A DNA stretch of 64,000 nucleotides. Source: Ectothiorhodospira lacustris. GTDB lineage: Bacteria; Pseudomonadota; Gammaproteobacteria; Ectothiorhodospirales; Ectothiorhodospiraceae. The notes below the pieces were generated by a model, which had not been told where the DNA came from, did no database searches, and worked only from the letters and a program-made list of their open reading frames with translations. This document shows, piece by piece, positions 9,516 through 17,651 of this stretch. Where the stretch lies: assembly GCF_022227845.1 (NCBI RefSeq), contig NZ_JAJNQN010000003.1:62001-126000 (forward strand), read 5' to 3'. A program made the position numbers and the translations under genes. Every line of letters begins with the position of its first letter. The first letter of the stretch is position 1.

Positions 9516-10791
9516 TGATGTAGGCAAGCGGGGCCATACCCTGCTGATCGTGGAAGACAGCCGCTCGGTGGCGGGCCTGCTGGCGGATCGCATCGGCCTC
9601 ATCAATGGGGTGACGGTTCTGGTGGCCGGTACGCTGGAAGAGGCGCAACAGATGGTTTTGGCACGCAAGGACGAGCTGTTTCTGGCCGTGCTCGACCTCA
9701 ATCTGCCCGATGCCCCGGATGGCGAGGTGGTGCCCTGGGTGCTGTCCCAGGGGGTGCCGGCCCTGGTGCTGACCGCCGGTCTGGATGACAACGAGCGCGA
9801 TGGCCTCATGGACATGGGCATCGTGGACTATGTGAATAAGACCAACCCCTCTGAAATCGAGCATGTGGTGCGCACGGTGGAGCGCATCTATCGCAATCGC
9901 CATGTCAGTGTGCTGGTGGTGGATGACTCCAACTCCGCCCGGGCCTATCTGATGGAGCTGCTGCGCCGCTACGGTTATCGCCTGCGGGAGGCCCGGGATG
10001 GGGTGTCCGCCCTGGCACAGTTGGCGCAGCATGAGGACATCCGGCTGGTCCTGTGCGACCAGAACATGCCGGGTATGGATGGTGTCACGCTCATCGGCCG
10101 TATCCGTCAGCGCTACTGCCGCAGCCATCTTTGCATCATCGGCATGTCCCATTACGGTTCGGGCATGCTCTCCGCCCGCCTGCTCAAGGCGGGTGCTAAC
10201 GACTTCATTAACCGCCCTTTTCTGGAAGAGGAGTTCTTTGTCCGTGTGAATCAGAACGTGGAGCTGATCGAACTGATCCGCAGCATGGAGGAGAGCGCCA
10301 ACCGGGACCCACTGACCGGTCTGTACAATCGCCGTTATCTGGCCGATGCCGGCGGGATGCTGTTCGATGCCGCCACTCGGACGGGCCATGGTCTGGCGGT
10401 GATCCTGATGGATCTGGATCATTTCAAGAGCGTCAACGATCGCTTTGGTCACTTTGGCGGCGACGAAGTGCTCCGCAAGGTGGCTCACCATTTGACGGAC
10501 ATCACTCGCAGTTCCGACATCGTGGCCCGTTACGGGGGAGAGGAGTTCTGTGTCGTGGCGCAGGATATGGATAACCGCAAGGCGCGGGTGCTGGCCGAGA
10601 AGCTTCGGGCCGGGATTGCCGGCCTGTGCCTGACGATCAAGGGACAGGCCGTGCCGCTCAGCGCAAGCCTGGGGATGGCGGTACATCTCGGCAGCGGACT
10701 GGAGGACATGCTGACCCGGGCCGATCGACTGCTCTATGAGGCCAAATCCTCGGGCAGGGATCAGGTACGTATGGAGCAAGAGAACCCGTGA
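9508..10791 (+). CDS. Response regulator with two receiver domains and a GGDEF diguanylate cyclase domain
   Basis: This is a 427-residue cytoplasmic protein. REC1 (about 10-125) has probable phosphoacceptor D63 (VLDLNLPD). REC2 (about 133-250) has acidic pocket VVDDS and phosphoacceptor D184 (CDQNMPGMDG). The C-terminal GGDEF domain (about 262-427) starts NRDPLTGLYNRRYL, and its active site is RYGGEEF (343-347). An RxxD inhibitory site (R334-D337) lies five residues upstream, so it is probably an active, product-inhibited cyclic-di-GMP synthase. The start codon and SD lie in the third tandem repeat. No sensor kinase is adjacent. Confidence 0.94.
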   Translation: MANDVGKRGHTLLIVEDSRSVAGLLADRIGLINGVTVLVAGTLEEAQQMVLARKDELFLAVLDLNLPDAPDGEVVPWVLSQGVPALVLTAGLDDNERDGLMDMGIVDYVNKTNPSEIEHVVRTVERIYRNRHVSVLVVDDSNSARAYLMELLRRYGYRLREARDGVSALAQLAQHEDIRLVLCDQNMPGMDGVTLIGRIRQRYCRSHLCIIGMSHYGSGMLSARLLKAGANDFINRPFLEEEFFVRVNQNVELIELIRSMEESANRDPLTGLYNRRYLADAGGMLFDAATRTGHGLAVILMDLDHFKSVNDRFGHFGGDEVLRKVAHHLTDITRSSDIVARYGGEEFCVVAQDMDNRKARVLAEKLRAGIAGLCLTIKGQAVPLSASLGMAVHLGSGLEDMLTRADRLLYEAKSSGRDQVRMEQENP

Positions 10792-10867
10792 CTGCAATCA
10801 GAATTCTTCTGATCATCCTTGCGTTGCCATCTTGGTCCCGGGGCGGGATGCCCCTGAGGAAACACTG

Positions 10868-10921
10868 AACAAACCCTTGCCGTTGGATTCCCGCGTGCGC
10901 GGGAGTGACGCATTCAGAGTA
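10868..10921. repeat. Single-core copy of the palindromic repeat
   Basis: One core, TTCCCGCGTGCGCGGGA, is followed by GTGACGCATTCAGAGTACG and preceded by GAAACACTGAACAA. This head and tail match other copies in the window and help define the full repeat unit. Confidence 0.75.
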
Positions 10922-10942
10922 CGTTCACGAGCGCGATAGAGT

Positions 10943-10973
10943 TTGACAGTAATAACGATTATCAATAACAATT
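10943..10973 (+). promoter_or_regulatory. Fur box overlapping the hemP promoter
   Basis: AATAACGATTATCAATAAC at 10951-10969 matches the 19-bp Fur consensus at about 14 positions. It sits between a TTGACA -35 (10943-10948) and a -10-like TAACAA (10966-10971, 17-bp spacer). Binding of Fe-Fur would block the promoter, giving iron-repressed expression of the gene starting at 11049. Promoter and Fur site are read from sequence only. Confidence 0.75.
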
Positions 10974-11048
10974 CTCTGCCAGTTGATTGAACATCGGTCC
11001 TGCAGTCGCGCGCGGCTGCCTGGATTCTGACGCAGAGAGAGTGTCCTG

Positions 11049-11249
11049 ATGCAGCAGGAGCAAAAACACCGCTTGACCGGGGGGAAGAGGACGCCGGAGG
11101 ACGGCGTGGAACCGGTATCTTCCCAGGGGGGCAGGCTGCTTTCCAGCAGGGACCTGCTGGAGGGCCGGCGTCAGTTGCAGATCGAGCACCAAGGGGCGGT
11201 CTATACCCTGCGGGTCACCAGCAAGGGGAAGTTGATTCTCACCAAGTGA
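11049..11249 (+). CDS. hemP: Hemin uptake protein HemP/HmuP
   Basis: This is a 66-residue protein whose C-terminal half matches the HemP family: SSRDLLEGRRQLQIEHQG, then YTLRVTSKGKLILTK at the C-terminus. HemP is a small cytoplasmic protein usually encoded beside a TonB-dependent haem receptor and needed for its expression or haem uptake. Here it stands alone, with a Fur box upstream and only a receptor fragment downstream on the other strand. Confidence 0.85.
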   Translation: MQQEQKHRLTGGKRTPEDGVEPVSSQGGRLLSSRDLLEGRRQLQIEHQGAVYTLRVTSKGKLILTK

Positions 11250-11254
11250 GGTGT

Positions 11255-11285
11255 CCGGCCCTTGCTCACATGAATCAAGGGCCGG
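11255..11285. terminator. Strong hairpin after hemP
   Basis: CCGGCCCTTG (11255-11264) and CAAGGGCCGG (11276-11285) form a perfect 10-bp stem with an 11-nt loop, 5 nt after the hemP stop. No T-run follows on either strand, so it may be a weak or factor-assisted terminator or an mRNA-stabilising element. Confidence 0.5.
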
Positions 11286-11304
11286 GGTGGATCTCAGGAT
11301 CGGC

Positions 11305-11394
11305 CTAGAAATCCACGTTCATGGCAACCCGCAGCCCGCGAGGTTCCAGCAACTGGTTGTAGACGTTGCTGAAGGCCGTTTGGCCGTATTGTTC
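11305..11394 (-). pseudogene. C-terminal remnant of a TonB-dependent receptor
   Basis: On the minus strand a 29-codon stretch ends in a stop and reads EQYGQTAFSNVYNQLLEPRG then LRVAMNVDF. This is the typical last-strand ending of outer-membrane TonB-dependent receptors, with terminal Phe. A stop codon in frame (11395-11397) precedes it and the sequence beyond is AT-rich and unrelated. The rest of the gene has evidently been lost. Its position beside hemP suggests it was a haem receptor. Confidence 0.7.
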
Positions 11395-11481
11395 TTATTC
11401 TCATTTATTGTTTTTTGATCCGTCAAATTGTGTTCCAGGCACTTGCACCGCCCTGAAACGGTTTTGGTGGGGCACAAAAGG

Positions 11482-11505
11482 AAAGCCCGCCATGAGGCGG
11501 GCTTT
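11482..11505 (-). terminator. Rho-independent terminator of the Lpp-like gene
   Basis: AAAGCCCGCC and GGCGGGCTTT form a 10-bp stem with a 4-nt loop, about 60 nt past the stop of the minus-strand lipoprotein gene. On that strand it is followed by CCTTTTG. The symmetric A/T flanks could also stop transcription from the other direction. Confidence 0.8.
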
Positions 11506-11565
11506 CATCAGGGGCAGGCAGTCGCGGCCGGCAAGAGGGCCGCGCTGTGAAATCCGGGGCGGGAA

Positions 11566-11862
11566 TTACTTGCCGGGGCGCTGGTAGGTACGCTCCATGC
11601 GCTCGATCATCTCGCGCAGGCGGGCATTTTCCTGCAGGGCGCGGTCAGCCTTGCGGTTAGCTTCGTTGGCGGTGCGGTTGGCCTGGTCGGCGCCGGCCTT
11701 GGCGTCGTTGGCGGTGCGCAGAGCCTGGTCGCTGGTGACCTTGGCGTTGTCGATCAACTGGCGGTTTTCTTCCAGATTTCTGGTCGTGGCACAGCCCGTG
11801 GTCAACACCAGCGTCAGGACCGCTGCTGAAGCCATGGCCACTTTGAACATTCCTTTCTGCAT
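11566..11862 (-). CDS. Lpp-like outer-membrane lipoprotein with alanine-zipper coiled coil
   Basis: This is a 98-residue protein with a lipoprotein signal (lipobox LTTGC, acylated Cys at about 24). A long Ala/Asn-rich coiled coil follows, with repeats like ANDAKAGADQANRTANEANRKADRA written in 11-residue steps. The family resembles murein lipoprotein Lpp and OprI. It ends RPGK, so a C-terminal Lys for covalent attachment to peptidoglycan is present. The start at 11862 has GGAGG five bases upstream. It may be a substrate of the L,D-transpeptidase at 2.6-3.8 kb (inference). Confidence 0.88.
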   Translation of the reverse strand: MQKGMFKVAMASAAVLTLVLTTGCATTRNLEENRQLIDNAKVTSDQALRTANDAKAGADQANRTANEANRKADRALQENARLREMIERMERTYQRPGK

Positions 11863-12089
11863 TGGAACCTCCGGTCAAGCTGGGTTGTAGGATTGGGAAT
11901 TGAATTCTAACAGGAGGCTTTAAGTATCCATAGTATCCCCTCGAAAGATATTTAATCGGTCACAAAATACCGGACTAAAAGAAAGTGGTCTTTGCACCAC
12001 GTTGGGGCGTTATTTGCAGCATTGCCTGAAAAAAGAGCATTTCATTCAATGTGTTGGCATCAAAATGGAACTGCCGCGCCATTTTTTTA

Positions 12090-12105
12090 TGGCATGCTTT
12101 GTGCT
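12090..12105 (+). promoter_or_regulatory. Candidate sigma-54 promoter
   Basis: TGGCATGCTTTGTGCT has the GG-N10-GC spacing of sigma-54 promoters and matches TGGCA at -24 and TGC at -12. It lies about 70 bases before a strong terminator with no gene between them. One match in a 400-nt gap could be chance. Confidence 0.4.
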
Positions 12106-12115
12106 TTTCTTTCAA

Positions 12116-12198
12116 GCGTCTGACATCCGGTTCTCTTGGCCATGTCGGTCATCGTTTACTCCTCCTGCTTGCGGGGTGCCTCGGCACCCCGTTTTTTT
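12116..12198 (+). ncRNA. Candidate small RNA ending in an intrinsic terminator
   Basis: The gap 11863-12282 holds no convincing gene but has an orphan terminator: CGGGGTGCC/GGCACCCCG (12172-12191) followed by seven T. The only upstream gene is on the opposite strand. A transcript starting near 12116 would be about 83 nt. It would have a first stem GACATCC...GG..ATGTC, an unpaired stretch TTTACTCCTCCTGCTT complementary to Shine-Dalgarno sequences, then the terminator. That is the usual layout of Hfq-type regulatory RNAs. Existence and start are inferred. Confidence 0.4.
12172..12198 (+). terminator. Orphan rho-independent terminator upstream of nagZ
   Basis: A perfect GC-rich stem CGGGGTG/CACCCCG with loop CCTCGG is followed by TTTTTTT. 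It points in the plus direction, 85 nt before the nagZ start, and has no plus-strand gene to terminate. It therefore supports an upstream non-coding transcript. Confidence 0.85.
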
Positions 12199-12282
12199 GT
12201 CTTCGGCTTTCTTGTCCAGTGACGTGAAACCCGTGGGGATTTGGTTACAATTCCCGCTTTCCGAGCCGGGAGAGTGTGCGTC

Positions 12283-13329
12283 ATGCCCCTTGGGCCTGTG
12301 ATGGTGGATCTGGAAGGCACGTCCATGACGGCCTGGGAGCGGCAGTTATTGAAGCGCCCCGGGGTGGGGGGCGTGATCCTGTTTACCCGCAATTTCGAAT
12401 CCCGCGAGCAGCTCACCGCCCTGGTGGCCGAGATCCATGCCGTGCGGGATCCCCATCTGCTGGTGGCGGTGGACCACGAGGGTGGCCGGGTGCAGCGTTT
12501 CCGCCGGGGATTCACCCATTTGCCGGCCATGGCCGCCCTGGGCGCTCTGCACGATCGTGATCGGGCGGCTGCCCGCCGTGCGGCCCGGACTTTGGGTTGG
12601 CTGCTGGCGGTGGAGCTGCGCGCCGCGGGTGTGGATTTCAGCTTTGCCCCAGTGCTGGACCTGGCCCACGGCTGCAGCGGCGTGATCGGTGACCGGGCCT
12701 TTCATCGCCGGCCCGAGGTGGTGGGAGAACTGGGCCATCAGGTCGTGGCCGGCATGCGGGCGGCCGGGATGGAGGCCGTGGGCAAGCATTTCCCCGGACA
12801 CGGGGGGGTGCAGGCGGATTCCCACCTGTCCCTGCCTGTGGATCAGCGGCCGTTCGACCGGATCCTGCATGATGATCTGCAGCCCTTCGAGCGGCTAGTG
12901 AGGGAAGGTATTGCCGGCATCATGCCCGCCCACGTGGTGTATGACCAGGTGGATGGGCTACCCGCCGGTTTTTCCCCGATCTGGTTGCAACGCGTGCTGC
13001 GCGGCAACCTGGGCTTCAAGGGGGCCATCTTCAGCGACGATCTGAGCATGGCCGCCACCGACAGTTTCGGCGATTTTCCCCAGCGTGCCCGGCTGGCCCT
13101 TGAGGCCGGTTGCGACATGGTGCTGGTCTGCAATCACCCTGAAGGCGCGGTGAAGGTACTTGATGCCCTGGAGGGGCATGCGGACCCGGTTTCCATGGCC
13201 CGCCTGGCCCGCCTGCATGGGCGTCGTGCCCCGACCTGGGACGTGCTGGAGGCAGACGCGGAGTGGGCGGCGGCGGTGCGTATTGCCCGGGCGTTGGATG
13301 ACGATCCGAACCTGGAATTACCGGTCTGA
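12283..13329 (+). CDS. nagZ: Beta-N-acetylhexosaminidase NagZ
   Basis: This is a 348-residue cytoplasmic glycoside hydrolase family 3 enzyme that removes GlcNAc from anhydro-muropeptides in cell-wall recycling. Motifs seen: GGVILFTRNF near residue 26, DHEGGRVQRF near 65, KHFPGHGGVQADSH near 168 (the catalytic loop His) and the nucleophile Asp in IFSDDLSM near 250. The ATG at 12283 is preceded by GGGAGAG; the in-frame TTG at 12241 would add 14 unlike residues. The methylthioinosine phosphorylase gene lies close by, as in Pseudomonas. Confidence 0.96.
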   Translation: MPLGPVMVDLEGTSMTAWERQLLKRPGVGGVILFTRNFESREQLTALVAEIHAVRDPHLLVAVDHEGGRVQRFRRGFTHLPAMAALGALHDRDRAAARRAARTLGWLLAVELRAAGVDFSFAPVLDLAHGCSGVIGDRAFHRRPEVVGELGHQVVAGMRAAGMEAVGKHFPGHGGVQADSHLSLPVDQRPFDRILHDDLQPFERLVREGIAGIMPAHVVYDQVDGLPAGFSPIWLQRVLRGNLGFKGAIFSDDLSMAATDSFGDFPQRARLALEAGCDMVLVCNHPEGAVKVLDALEGHADPVSMARLARLHGRRAPTWDVLEADAEWAAAVRIARALDDDPNLELPV

Positions 13330-13381
13330 GATGCCGGTGACAGCGGCCTTTTCTGATCCCGGAATAAGCGGCTCTTATACA

Positions 13382-13411
13382 TTGTGGGTCCTGGAAACCG
13401 GTGCCTATAAT
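13382..13411 (+). promoter_or_regulatory. Sigma-70-type promoter of the DsrE-like gene
   Basis: TTGTGG (13382-13387) and a perfect TATAAT (13406-13411) are separated by 18 bp. They lie 45 nt before the start codon at 13456, leaving a leader with GAGGAGA as ribosome-binding site. Confidence 0.6.
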
Positions 13412-13455
13412 GCCTTTGCAACATAAGGCTGCACCACCTGAGGAGACACACGATA

Positions 13456-13824
13456 ATGGCCGATAAATTACTCATCATCATGGTCAACACCGATCCGAAA
13501 AACCCCTCCGAGCTGGGGGCGCCCTTTTTTCAGGCCACCGTGGCCGCCGCCATGGAGTACGAGGTGGAGGTGGTCATGACCGGCCGCGCCGGCGAACTGG
13601 CGAAGAAGGGCGTGGCCGAGAACCTGTTTGTGCAGGAGGGAAGCACCAAGTCGGTGTATGATTTCATCAAGGACGCCCATGAGGCCGGGGCGCACTTCAA
13701 GGTCTGCACGCCTACCCTGGATCTGTGGGGGGACGATCTGATCCCCGAGATCGAAGAAACCGTGGGCGGCGCCTATGTGATCGGCCAGGCCATGGACGAC
13801 GATACCGTAACATTCACTTACTGA
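13456..13824 (+). CDS. DsrE/DsrF-like family protein
   Basis: This is a 122-residue soluble protein with the DsrE-type alpha/beta fold pattern. The N-terminal strand is KLLIIMVNTDP, the middle EVEVVMTGRAG, and a single Cys occurs near 87 in FKVCTPTLDLWG. DsrE/TusD-type proteins carry sulfur as cysteine persulfides, but many single-Cys members are uncharacterised. It has its own promoter and precedes hpt. A role in sulfur handling is inference; the family call is fairly secure. Confidence 0.75.
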   Translation: MADKLLIIMVNTDPKNPSELGAPFFQATVAAAMEYEVEVVMTGRAGELAKKGVAENLFVQEGSTKSVYDFIKDAHEAGAHFKVCTPTLDLWGDDLIPEIEETVGGAYVIGQAMDDDTVTFTY

Positions 13825-13853
13825 TCTTTGCGTCAAAACCAGAAAGGGTTGCC

Positions 13854-14411
13854 ATGTCTGTTACCCCCGAGCATGTGAAACAGGTTCTGGCCGAGGCTGA
13901 CTGCCTCGTGCCGCGTGAACAGGTGGAGGCGGCCATGGACCGCATGGCTGAGGCCATCACCCGGGACCTGGCAGATGGCAACCCCTTGATACTGTGCGTC
14001 ATGACCGGCGGCGTGGTGGCTGCCGGTCACCTGTTGACCCGACTGCACTTTCCCCTGCAGGTGGACTATCTCCATGCAACCCGTTACCGGGGTGCGCTTA
14101 CCGGGGGTGAGGAACTGCACTGGTTGGTGAAACCGCAGACCTCGCTCAAGGACCGTACCGTCCTGGTGCTGGATGACATCCTGGACGAGGGCCATACCCT
14201 GGCTGGCATCCTGGATTATTGTCGTCAGGAGGGGGCACGCGAGGTCCTGTCAGCGGCGCTGGTGCTCAAGCATCATGACCGTCGGGTGCCGGGCCTGGAG
14301 GCCGATTACCTGGGCGTGGAGGTGGAAGACCGTTACGTCTTTGGTTACGGGATGGATTACAAGGAATACCTGCGCAATGCCCCCGGCATCTATGCCGTGA
14401 AGGGTTGCTGA
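13854..14411 (+). CDS. hpt: Hypoxanthine-guanine phosphoribosyltransferase
   Basis: This 185-residue purine salvage enzyme converts hypoxanthine or guanine plus PRPP to IMP or GMP. The PRPP-binding motif VLVLDDILDEGHTL is near residue 102 and the early flexible-loop region HATRYRG near 74. The ATG at 13854 follows AAAGGG; the longer in-frame frame from 13725 overlaps the DsrE gene and is rejected. The downstream phosphorylase releases hypoxanthine from methylthioinosine, so the pair forms a short salvage path. Confidence 0.93.
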   Translation: MSVTPEHVKQVLAEADCLVPREQVEAAMDRMAEAITRDLADGNPLILCVMTGGVVAAGHLLTRLHFPLQVDYLHATRYRGALTGGEELHWLVKPQTSLKDRTVLVLDDILDEGHTLAGILDYCRQEGAREVLSAALVLKHHDRRVPGLEADYLGVEVEDRYVFGYGMDYKEYLRNAPGIYAVKGC

Positions 14412-14512
14412 AGCCCTGATAGCGTGCTTTCGCCGCTCTTATGACCTCCATATCCCCACGGACGGTATCCTGAACGGGGGTACTGTCCGGCCTGTTGCAT
14501 CAAGAGGACCTA

Positions 14513-15265
14513 ATGACTGATACCACCATCGCCATCATCGGCGGCACCGGACTGACTTCCCTCAAGGGCCTTGAGATCACCCGCCGTGAGGTGATGCATA
14601 CCCCCTATGGTGAGCCTTCCGGCCCCATTACTCATGGCGTGCTGGCCGGCCGTGAAGTCATGTTTCTGGCCCGTCACGGGTATGGACATACCATCCCGCC
14701 CCACCGGATTAATTATCGTGCGAACCTGTGGGCGCTGAAGAATGCCGGTATCCGTCGGGTGGTGGCCGTGGCCGCGGTGGGAGGCATCACGGCGGAGATG
14801 GCGCCGCCCCGGCTGGTGTTCCCCGATCAGATCATCGACTACACCTGGTCCCGTGCCCATACCCTGTTCGAGGCGGACCTGAGTCACGTCACCCATGTGG
14901 ATTTCACCTATCCCTACTGCGAGGAGTTGCGTCATGCGCTGATCCAGGAGGCCCGCAGGATCGGTCTGGATTTCGTGGACCGGGGTACCTATGGGGCGAC
15001 TCAAGGGCCGCGGCTGGAGACGGCGGCGGAGGTGAATCGTCTGGAGCGGGACGGCTGCGACATCGTGGGCATGACGGGCATGCCCGAGGCGGCCCTGGCC
15101 CGGGAGTTGGAGCTGTGCTACGCCACGTGCGCCGTGGTGGCCAACTGGGCTGCCGGCCGGGGCGAGGGCCAGGGTGAGATCACCATGGAGGAAGTGGATC
15201 GCAACGTGGCCGAGGGCATGGTGAATGTCCGTACCCTGTTGGAGAACATCATTCCCACCCTGTGA
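14513..15265 (+). CDS. S-methyl-5'-thioinosine phosphorylase (MTAP/PNP family)
   Basis: This 250-residue phosphorylase has IIGGTGL at the N-terminus, FLARHGYGHTIPPHRINYRANL near 45-67, GTYGATQGPRLET near 158 and DIVGMTGMPEAALARE near 183. These fit the PNP/MTAP family. The absence of a nearby adenosine-type enzyme and the nagZ-hpt context favour methylthioinosine phosphorylase, as described in Pseudomonas. AGAGGA lies 7 nt before the ATG at 14513. Methylthioadenosine phosphorylase remains an alternative. Confidence 0.87.
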   Translation: MTDTTIAIIGGTGLTSLKGLEITRREVMHTPYGEPSGPITHGVLAGREVMFLARHGYGHTIPPHRINYRANLWALKNAGIRRVVAVAAVGGITAEMAPPRLVFPDQIIDYTWSRAHTLFEADLSHVTHVDFTYPYCEELRHALIQEARRIGLDFVDRGTYGATQGPRLETAAEVNRLERDGCDIVGMTGMPEAALARELELCYATCAVVANWAAGRGEGQGEITMEEVDRNVAEGMVNVRTLLENIIPTL

Positions 15266-15281
15266 AGCGCTTCCTTACCCC

Positions 15282-15310
15282 AGCCCCTCGCCCGCAAGGG
15301 GAGAGGGGCT
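15282..15310. terminator. Bidirectional hairpin between convergent genes
   Basis: AGCCCCTCGCCC and GGGGAGAGGGGCT pair around a GCAA loop, between the phosphorylase (plus) and moeA (minus). The same CCCCTCGCC...GGAGAGGGG layout recurs at 28851-28881 between two other convergent genes, so it is a second, separate repeat type used as a terminator. Confidence 0.65.
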
Positions 15311-15328
15311 TGCCTGGGTCATGCGAAG

Positions 15329-16594
15329 TCAGATCAGCCCCTGAAATGGCTGTACCTTGACCAAGCCGCCGGCCGCTACCGGACCCTGTTCCAGGTCCAG
15401 CACGATGAAACAGTTGGCCTCGCTCATGGCGCTCAGGACCCCCGACCCCTGTGAGCCGGTGGCCCGGACGACCCATTCTCCGTCGTCCTCCAGACTCAGC
15501 ACGCCCCGCTGGAATTCCATCCGGCCGGGGCGTTTTTTCAGATCCGACAGGCAGCGCACCGGGAAGCTGGGCGGCAGTGACACATCGGTCTCGCCCATCA
15601 TGCGCCGCAGGGCCGGTTGGACGATCTGGTAGAAGGTCACGGCGGCGGATACCGGATTGCCGGGCAGGCCCATGAACACGGTCTGCCCCAGGTGGCCGAA
15701 GGCCATGGGACGGCCAGGCTTGATGGCCACCTTCCAGAAGCTGATCCGTCCCAGTTCCCCCAGCAGTTCGCGCACGAAGTCCGCCTCGCCCACCGATACC
15801 CCACCGGTGGTGATCAGCACGTCGGCACAGCGGGCGCCTTCCTCAAATGCCTCCCGCAGGTGCCGGGGTTCATCCCGCACCACGCCCATGTCGATCAGTT
15901 CCACCCCCAGCCGCGCCAGCATGCCGAACAGGGTATGGCGATTACTGTCGTAAATACCTCCCGCCGCCAGCGGCCTTCCCAGGGCGGTCAGTTCATCGCC
16001 GGTGGAGAACAACGCCACCCGCAGACGGCGATACACGCTTACTTCCACCCGGCCCAGGGAGGCCAGCAGGCCCAGGCGAGCCGGGGTGATGAGGGTTCCC
16101 GCTTCCAGGACGTTCTGACCGGCACGGATATCCTCCCCGGCGGGCCGGATGTTCTCTCCCGGCCGGTGGCCGGTGGTGACATGCACGCGTCGGCCTTGGA
16201 CTTCCACGTGCTCCTGCATGATCACCGTGTCGCAACCGGACGGGATCATGGCGCCGGTCATGATGCGCACGCACTGCCCCTGCCGGATGGACTGCAGGAA
16301 GGGCCGTCCGGCCCAGGCGGTGCCGATGATCTCCAGGTCGGCCGTCCCTTGCCGCGGGAGGTCGGCGCCCGCGAGGGCGTAGCCGTCCATGGCGGCATTG
16401 TCGTGGGCCGGGACCGGGCCGGGGGCGATGACCGGGTCCGCCAGCACCCTGCCCAGCGCAAGGCGCAGCATCAGGCATTCCCGGCCCTGGACCGGGCCTA
16501 CCTGGGTCAGTGCCTGGGCACGGGCCTGCTCCAGGCTCAGGGCGTCGGGATCGTGATCATTGCAGCAGGAGGGAAGGGAGGGGGGGTTGGCCAT
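15329..16594 (-). CDS. moeA: Molybdopterin molybdenumtransferase MoeA
   Basis: This 421-residue enzyme inserts molybdate into adenylated molybdopterin. Typical features: PAHDNAAMDGYAL near residue 64, RIMTGAMIPSGCDTVIMQE near 110, DSNRHTLFGML near 215, TTGGVSVGEADFV near 255 and GLPGNPVSAAVTF near 310. It lies 3 nt downstream of moaA on the same strand, and mobA is upstream, forming a molybdenum-cofactor operon. Confidence 0.97.
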   Translation of the reverse strand: MANPPSLPSCCNDHDPDALSLEQARAQALTQVGPVQGRECLMLRLALGRVLADPVIAPGPVPAHDNAAMDGYALAGADLPRQGTADLEIIGTAWAGRPFLQSIRQGQCVRIMTGAMIPSGCDTVIMQEHVEVQGRRVHVTTGHRPGENIRPAGEDIRAGQNVLEAGTLITPARLGLLASLGRVEVSVYRRLRVALFSTGDELTALGRPLAAGGIYDSNRHTLFGMLARLGVELIDMGVVRDEPRHLREAFEEGARCADVLITTGGVSVGEADFVRELLGELGRISFWKVAIKPGRPMAFGHLGQTVFMGLPGNPVSAAVTFYQIVQPALRRMMGETDVSLPPSFPVRCLSDLKKRPGRMEFQRGVLSLEDDGEWVVRATGSQGSGVLSAMSEANCFIVLDLEQGPVAAGGLVKVQPFQGLI

Positions 16595-16597
16595 GGA

Positions 16598-17617
16598 TCA
16601 GCCGCCTGTGCGGTTCATGTGTCGAAAGATGAGAGGTTGTGTGCCCAGTTGGAATTCATGGCCCCAGGGTTTGATCGGCATGCTTTGCCGGATCGCCGTC
16701 TGCAGGGCCTGCCGGTCACCGGGGTTGGCCCGGATCACCCGTTTGAGATCCACGGCATGCTCCTGGCCCAGGCACAGCAGCAACCGACCTTCTGCGGTGA
16801 GCCGCACCCGGTTGCAGCTGTCGCAGAAATTATGACTGTGGGGAGAGATGAAACCCACCCGGATGGACGCGCCATCCAGCCGATAGTAGCGTGACGGGCC
16901 ACCGGTATGCTCGGTGGTGGGAATGAGCGCATGCCTGGCTTCTATGTCGGCCCGGACCTCGTCGCTGGAATAATGGACTTCGGCCCGGTCATGATCGCCG
17001 ATGAGGCCCAGGGGCATTTCCTCGATGAAGCTGATGTCCAGATCCCGGATGCGGGCGTAATTCACCAGGTCCAGGATCTCGTCCTCGTTGCGCCCCTTGA
17101 GGATCACGCTGTTGAGCTTGATGCGGGCAAAGCCGGCATCCATGGCCGCCTCGATGCCCGCCAGTACCTGGTCCAGGTTACCGGTGCGGGTGAGGCGGCG
17201 GAATCGATCGGCCTTGAGGCTGTCCAGACTGATATTGACGCGGCTGACCCCGGCGGCCCGCAGATCCCCGGCATGGCGGACCAGCTGGGAGCCGTTGGTG
17301 GTCAGGGAGAGGTCCTTGAGTCCGTCGAGGGCACCGAGGGCTTCAAACAAGGCCATGATGCCACGCCTCACCAGAGGCTCGCCGCCGGTGAGGCGGATCT
17401 TGGTGACGCCCAATGCGATAAATGCCTGGGCGATCTGGGTGATCTCCTCCAGGGTGAGGAGCTGCTGGCGGGGCAGGAACCGCATCTCTTCGGCCATGCA
17501 GTAGACGCAGCGAAAATCACAGCGGTCCGTGACGGAGATGCGCAGATAGGTCACCTGGCGGCCGAAACGGTCGACCAGCAGGGGGGGCGGCAGGATCGGC
17601 GGGTTCATGGGCTGCAC
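16598..17617 (-). CDS. moaA: GTP 3',8-cyclase MoaA
   Basis: This 339-residue radical-SAM enzyme converts GTP to 3',8-cyclo-GTP, the first step of molybdopterin synthesis. The SAM cluster motif CDFRCVYC is near residue 33 and a second cluster motif [18 protein letters not shown] near 263. The protein ends in Gly-Gly, the conserved C-terminal tail needed for activity. Middle gene of mobA-moaA-moeA. Confidence 0.97.
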   Translation of the reverse strand: MQPMNPPILPPPLLVDRFGRQVTYLRISVTDRCDFRCVYCMAEEMRFLPRQQLLTLEEITQIAQAFIALGVTKIRLTGGEPLVRRGIMALFEALGALDGLKDLSLTTNGSQLVRHAGDLRAAGVSRVNISLDSLKADRFRRLTRTGNLDQVLAGIEAAMDAGFARIKLNSVILKGRNEDEILDLVNYARIRDLDISFIEEMPLGLIGDHDRAEVHYSSDEVRADIEARHALIPTTEHTGGPSRYYRLDGASIRVGFISPHSHNFCDSCNRVRLTAEGRLLLCLGQEHAVDLKRVIRANPGDRQALQTAIRQSMPIKPWGHEFQLGTQPLIFRHMNRTGG

Positions 17618-17651
17618 TCCTCGGTGATGGGGTTGCCTTTGTGGCTTATCG

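Noticed and set aside
9285-9518. Plus-strand 77-codon frame through the tandem repeats
   Set aside because: It is made of the palindromic and tandem repeats (GMTYSEHPKVIHGK three times) and ends inside the real regulator start; no independent coding signal.
12002-12301. 99-codon frame upstream of nagZ
   Set aside because: It runs through the orphan terminator and into nagZ in another frame, with biased composition and no family resemblance.
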